This document shows, piece by piece, positions 59,857 to 64,000 of a DNA stretch of 64,000 nucleotides. The position numbers were made by a program, and so were the translations under genes. The notes under the pieces were generated by a model, which was not told the DNA's origin, did no database searches, and worked only from the letters and a program-made list of their open reading frames with translations. Source of the stretch: Hymenoscyphus infarciens (lineage: Eukaryota; Ascomycota; Leotiomycetes; Helotiales; Helotiaceae); contig LLCB01000053.1 of NCBI GenBank assembly GCA_001414345.1, positions 62,001 through 126,000 on the forward strand. The letters are read 5' to 3'. The stretch's first letter is position 1; the number at the start of each line of letters is the position of its first letter.

Positions 59857-60184
59857 GAAAAAGACTCGTCCCGAGTCTTCTATCTCTTATCGTTCAGGGC
59901 TGAATCGGGATGCTGTGGCATCATTGTCAAGGTTGAATCGGGATGGCGTAAGTTGTTGCATTTGTCGTATTTGTCGTAAGCGAAAAGGTCAGGGTCTGAA
60001 TCGTATCTGACCCGAGTTCGTAGATGCTTTTTTTATTGAAATGTCGTAAGCGAGATGTCGAGATGTCGGTACCGAATCGAATTCGTAGATGCTTGCAAAG
60101 AGACTTCGTTTCCAATCCTTCAATATCAAGAGCAAGCATTCGCGTCCGCTAAAAGAGTGTAGTCCGATCCTGTCCGGCAGGTCG

Positions 60185-60286
60185 GAAAAAGTTCAAAGTA
60201 AAAAGTTCAAAGTTCAAAAAGTTCAAAAAGTTCAAAAAGTTCAAAAAGTTCAAAAAGTTCAAAACAAAATCAGAAAAAGTTCAAAA
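60185..60286. repeat. AAAAAGTTC tandem repeat
   Basis: About ten units of 9 bp (AAAAAGTTC, some shortened) inside the 2.9-kb element. Confidence 0.9.
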
Positions 60287-60460
60287 GCAGAGTCGGAGGC
60301 GACCATCGAGAGGTAACGTTGTAGGTGACAGTGATAACTCAGTTAAGAGCTCACTTCGAGGGCGTACCGATTCGCATCCGATTCGAATTCGAATGAAAAG
60401 GACTTCTGGTCCGGCCAGAAGTGAAAAGAAAGTAAAGAATGTAAGACTCTTATCAGAGTC

Positions 60461-60712
60461 GGTGGGGTTTCGGGTGGTCAAAGGCGAAGTTGTTTCCGAA
60501 GTTGTCAAGTAGTTTCGGCTGGTCAAAGGAGTTTGTTGCCGAATGTTGAAATTGTTGTCCGAGTTCAGGACGACAAAAGGGGTAGTTTCGGCTGGTCAAA
60601 GGAGTTTGTTGCCGAATGTTATCAAAGTTTGAAATTTGTTATCCGAGTATCTGAGGACGACAAAAAGGGGTGGTTCGGCTGGTCAAATGAACTTTGATGC
60701 CGAAGTTGTCGT
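60461..60712. repeat. Four diverged ~70-85-bp tandem units
   Basis: Each unit begins with TTTCGGCTGGTCAAAGG or a close variant, continues with GTTGCCGAA and ends near GGACGACAAAAAGG. The two central units are the most alike. Confidence 0.8.
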
Positions 60713-61710
60713 ATTGCCTTGTTCCCTTTAAGGTACTTAAGGACTTAATCGTCATCTTCCGATTTCAAAGAAGAGTCGCTGTCGTATCGTGGGGAGCTCG
60801 GAGCTAGATGGAGGGGTATTCTGAACCGAAATGCTGATATCGAATGATTTCGTCGTTTCCGAATATTCAGCTTCGGTGTCCCTCCTTATCCAGGGTTGTA
60901 ATTCCAGCGTCTCTTAAGCGTAGCAGACGCGTTCCGGAGCTAAGGTGTAATCTTGTCCCACATGTAGAAGAACTATTCCAATTCTAGTATCTCTCTAAGT
61001 ATAGCCGTACTCAAAAAGCGACCTTTTAAAGTCGATAAAAGTTTCTTTAGCATAATCTTCTTCTTAATTCTACTTCTATCTCTTTTATAACCTTTATACC
61101 GGTAGCTAGGACTCGGTCCATAACCGTAGTCTTTTGAATGTTCGCTAGTAGAGGTATTTTCAAAGGAAAAGTTTAGAGTCGGATAATGTTCGGTCAAGAT
61201 TAACAGCGATAACTCAGCTAAGAGCTCGCTTCTAAGTTTCGTCTTAAAGGAAAGTGTATTTCGACTAATTCGTATCCGATTCGAGATTCGAGATTCGAGA
61301 GTTAGGAAGTGGTAGGAAGGCATCAGGGGCAGCGGTGTCCCTTAAGCGAAAGAGGTCTGAAATTCAGGCTTAAAAGCAAAGGAGGGTCGAATGAGGGTCG
61401 GATCGGTGAGAGTTCAGAGGTGGGATTTAGTTGACTTCGAAGTTCGCTTGTAATTTTGTCCTCCATCTCTCAGCTAACCGATCGTTTTGTCCTTTGTTTT
61501 ATATGCCTCCATCTCGTCCGCCTATTATCCGTATATCGTCCGCATTTAAGAAGTCTCGCTTATCGTTTCGTCGGGATCTTCTAGGTCTTGATGTGCGGTT
61601 GCGGGTCGGGTCGGAGAGGGTTCAGAGGGTTGTCTTTCGAAAAGGGGGGTGGCCCTAGAAGGTCGTTCAACGCCTCGTGGCAGAACTGGGTTCGACATTT
61701 CGAAGATGTC

Positions 61711-61734
61711 GGGGGGGGGGGGGGGGGGGGGGGG
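61711..61734. repeat. G24 homopolymer
   Basis: Twenty-four consecutive G inside the 2.9-kb element, close to the point where RIP damage becomes dense. Confidence 0.9.
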
Positions 61735-62068
61735 TAAGAGCAGATTCGGAAGCCTTCGTGATAACTATAGTATATCGACTTATTCACCGAACCTATATAC
61801 AGCAGTCCCTATACGGAGAGGGTTATTAGGATTCTAAACACTCAGCGTATTTAAATCCCATAACGTATAAGACACGATTTTTACCAGCTATCTAAAACCG
61901 ATACTAAACCCTAATATCACTAGCTGTCTAGGAGATCTCTAGAATCCCAGCTATTTAAGGATATTATTATAATAGACCGATTCAGGCCTAAAGCGAAACA
62001 AAAGCAACAAAAAGCTTAAAGAGATATTATAAATGCTATCACCAGCGAAGTAGAGTTTAGCCTTTTTA

Positions 62069-62420
62069 TATAATAGTACAAAATATACACAACTATAGAA
62101 GAGGCATATAGGAGTACGTTTAGCAGAATAACGTATATAAATACTAGGCTCTAATACAGAAGAAAAGGCTAAACTAGCCTTTTCTAACTCTAAGAGAGTA
62201 GGCTACTATATATAAGAGGTTCAGACAACAAAAAGGAGTACGAAACCGAACAACGACATACGTCGGCTAATATAAAAGCCCGAACCCTACGAAGTACGTC
62301 CGAAAGTCCGGACGTACGTAACCTTCCTAAATTAGACAATATAAAACAACAACTACCGAAACCTTGTATATACGGCATATGCCATATAATCTCGGCTATA
62401 TAGGACGGCATGCCGTCATA
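62069..62420 (-). repeat. 5' LTR of the 2.9-kb element (RIP-damaged)
   Basis: Carries every G->A and C->T change that separates it from its partner at 59493-59844; no change in the opposite direction was seen. Confidence 0.9.
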
Positions 62421-64000
62421 TATTCGCCTATTCTATATAGAGACCGACTATTCTTATACTCTATATACCTTATAAGAGTAACCTTCTAACGTCTTTAAAG
62501 ATTTAGATAACTCTAATCCTAACTACTCAGACTCTAATTAGAGTAACGTAGAAGAAGAAATCCTTAAAATCGCTACTTCTTCTCTATTCTTAAACTAGGA
62601 CCTTAAACTCTTTAGTCTTTAAGTAAGAACCTATAAAGAGAGACCTAAGAGAATTTATAATAGTTTAAACACTCTCTTTAATACTCTTATACTAAAGCTA
62701 AAAAGAAGATATCTACTTCTAAGAGATTCTTAGACGTCTCTATTACTATATACGTTCTAGAACTTAGGTCTAATAACTAGTAAGAGTTTAAGTATAGAGT
62801 AAAAGAATAGATCGTTATTAGTATCTATAATAATTATTATATAAATATTACCTCTATTAAGGCTAAGCTAGGCTCTAAAACCCTAGTCTAATTTATAAAA
62901 AGAACGGCCGAATACTAGCGAAGGATAATATAGACTATAACTACTATATATATACGCTTAGACTCTACTATACTAATAGAGATCGAATACTATATAACTT
63001 TTAAAGAGCTAATAAATAAGCTAAAAGGACTATACTAATCTTAGAGCATAGATATACTTATTAATCTTACTCTTTAATTCTAGCGTCTTAAACTTAGAAG
63101 CTATAAATCAATTAGAGAATCTACTACTACCTTCCTTAACCTTAATACTAACTTAGCTCGAATCTCTAAAGATACTAAAAAGACTAATCTAGACATAGTC
63201 TTAAAATTTATAAATAGTCTCGACTCTTTATATACTAATTATATAGTAGATTTTCAAAGAAACCGAACCTTTATTATAGCCTATAACATAGGCGCTAAGA
63301 ATAACCTTATTTAGGTAGTCTCTTTTACTAAACTCGTTAATACTACTATTACTAAAGAGAAACATATAACTTAAGAAAATAACCGATATATAATAATAAT
63401 AGTAATAGTAGTAATAGCGACAGTAACAGCTCTATTACTATAACTCGCTTTACTAGCTTACTAGTATATTATTAATTACTATAACTTCTATAATAAAAAC
63501 AGATATCTAGAAATAAACTACTATACTAAACATTCTAAAAAGCGTCTAATATAATAGTTAGGCCTTAAGAGTAAGATAACTAAGCCTAAAGGAAAAGGTA
63601 AAGGTAAGAGAGAGCAAAAACCTAGAGTATAAGACAACTCTAACAATAATACTCTAATACTATATACTTATAAAGTAATAGTAATAGACGTCTCTAATAA
63701 CCCCTATAAATAACTCTCTATACCTTCTATTAATCAACTACTAATCTTTAAGAGAGCTCTAATTAATATAGCTCTTATAGTAGTAGTAACAAAACTAAAT
63801 AATCTTAAGAGAGCTAAGTTTAACCTTTAAATAGAATAGCTACTTAATACTAGATACTTCTACTATTATACCGCTAACCGCTTCTTATTTACTAAGTATA
63901 AGGAATTACTTAATATAAAGCTAATCACAGGTATTAGTAGCTTAGTATATACTCTAGTAGGTATTAGCTTTATAAAAATCTTTACTAGAACTAAGGCTAT
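62421..64000 (+). mobile_element. RIP-degraded Ty1/copia element, Gag and protease part, cut by window end
   Basis: Conceptual plus-strand reading, interrupted by stops, still shows copia features in order. A Gag helical segment lies at about 63000-63290 (KLRSYKSIRE, then LARISKDTKK and LKFINSLDSLY). A zinc knuckle lies at about 63474-63545, where Cys codons have become Tyr but the spacing and the KHSKKR end remain. The start of the aspartic protease is at about 63839-64000, with TANRFLFTKYKEL after a degraded LDTG-type site. Integrase and reverse transcriptase would lie beyond the window. The element is interrupted at its left by the 2.9-kb LTR element. Confidence 0.75.

Larger units (their letters stand above)
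59493..62420 (-). mobile_element. 2.9-kb non-autonomous LTR retroelement
   Basis: Two 352-bp LTRs flank a 2.2-kb interior, and TATTC lies directly outside both ends (59488-59492 and 62421-62425). The LTR tips are TGTAACGGCA and TGCCGTCACA, an imperfect inverted pair. A purine tract abuts the left LTR on the minus strand, so the element is read on the minus strand with its 5' LTR at the right. The interior has no Gag or Pol, only short frames; two of them (60281-60526 and 60973-61323) share a similar RSELL(T/A)ELSL peptide, indicating an internal duplication. It carries two tandem-repeat blocks and a 24-G run. Best described as an internally deleted or LARD/TRIM-like element dependent on another element's enzymes. 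Confidence 0.75.

Noticed and set aside
62069..62420. Interpretation as the 5' LTR of the downstream copia element
   Set aside because: The TATTC duplication and polypurine tract pair it with 59493-59844 instead, and no primer-binding site follows at 62421; kept as the alternative to test.

Overview
The window is nuclear DNA of a filamentous ascomycete (Pezizomycotina). Genes have 45-240 bp GT-AG introns with CTAAC/CTGAC-type branch sites, and gene-bearing blocks of balanced composition alternate with AT-rich islands whose damage is almost entirely C->T/G->A, as expected from repeat-induced point mutation (RIP). The gene set would fit Leotiomycetes, but that placement is inference.

Layout. 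1-6.2 kb is a full-length, RIP-destroyed LTR retrotransposon (173-bp LTRs, ATAAT target duplication), followed by a DNA element with ~160-bp inverted arms. 8.6-12.7 kb (minus) encodes a 1343-aa conserved fungal protein with a histone-H2A-like helix and repeated short motifs. 12.7-18.8 kb is non-coding with microsatellites and a RIP island. 18.8-23.1 kb holds two small Cys/His-motif proteins (minus). 24.3-25.5 kb is a decayed F-box pseudogene, next to a small inverted-repeat element. 27.1-31.4 kb (minus) is the most striking gene: two long open frames and a short exon between them join into one 1358-aa secreted, Tyr/Lys/Pro/Glu-repeat, collagen-like, GPI-anchored wall protein. ORM1 (sphingolipid regulator, minus) and an Air1/Air2-type five-zinc-knuckle RNA-surveillance protein (plus) are divergent at 32-36 kb. 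A 678-bp TA-flanked inverted-repeat element precedes a DUF427 gene (minus) that is divergent from a cytochrome b5-acyl-CoA dehydrogenase fusion (plus, 40.3-42.1 kb). 42.5-45.5 kb carries a cluster of miniature inverted-repeat elements. An amino-acid permease (plus, 46.9-48.8 kb) converges on an endonuclease III homologue (minus, 49.7-51.0 kb), which is divergent from a polyamine oxidase (plus, to 54.0 kb). 54-58.7 kb shows no gene. The right end is a nest: a 2.9-kb non-autonomous LTR element (352-bp LTRs, TATTC target duplication, polypurine tract) inserted in a RIP-damaged Ty1/copia element whose Gag zinc knuckle and protease remain readable up to the window edge.

The genes form no biosynthetic cluster. 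They are mostly independent housekeeping functions: lipid regulation and oxidation, DNA repair, RNA surveillance, amine and amino-acid use. Exon structures were read by eye from splice signals and family conservation; no similarity search was run.
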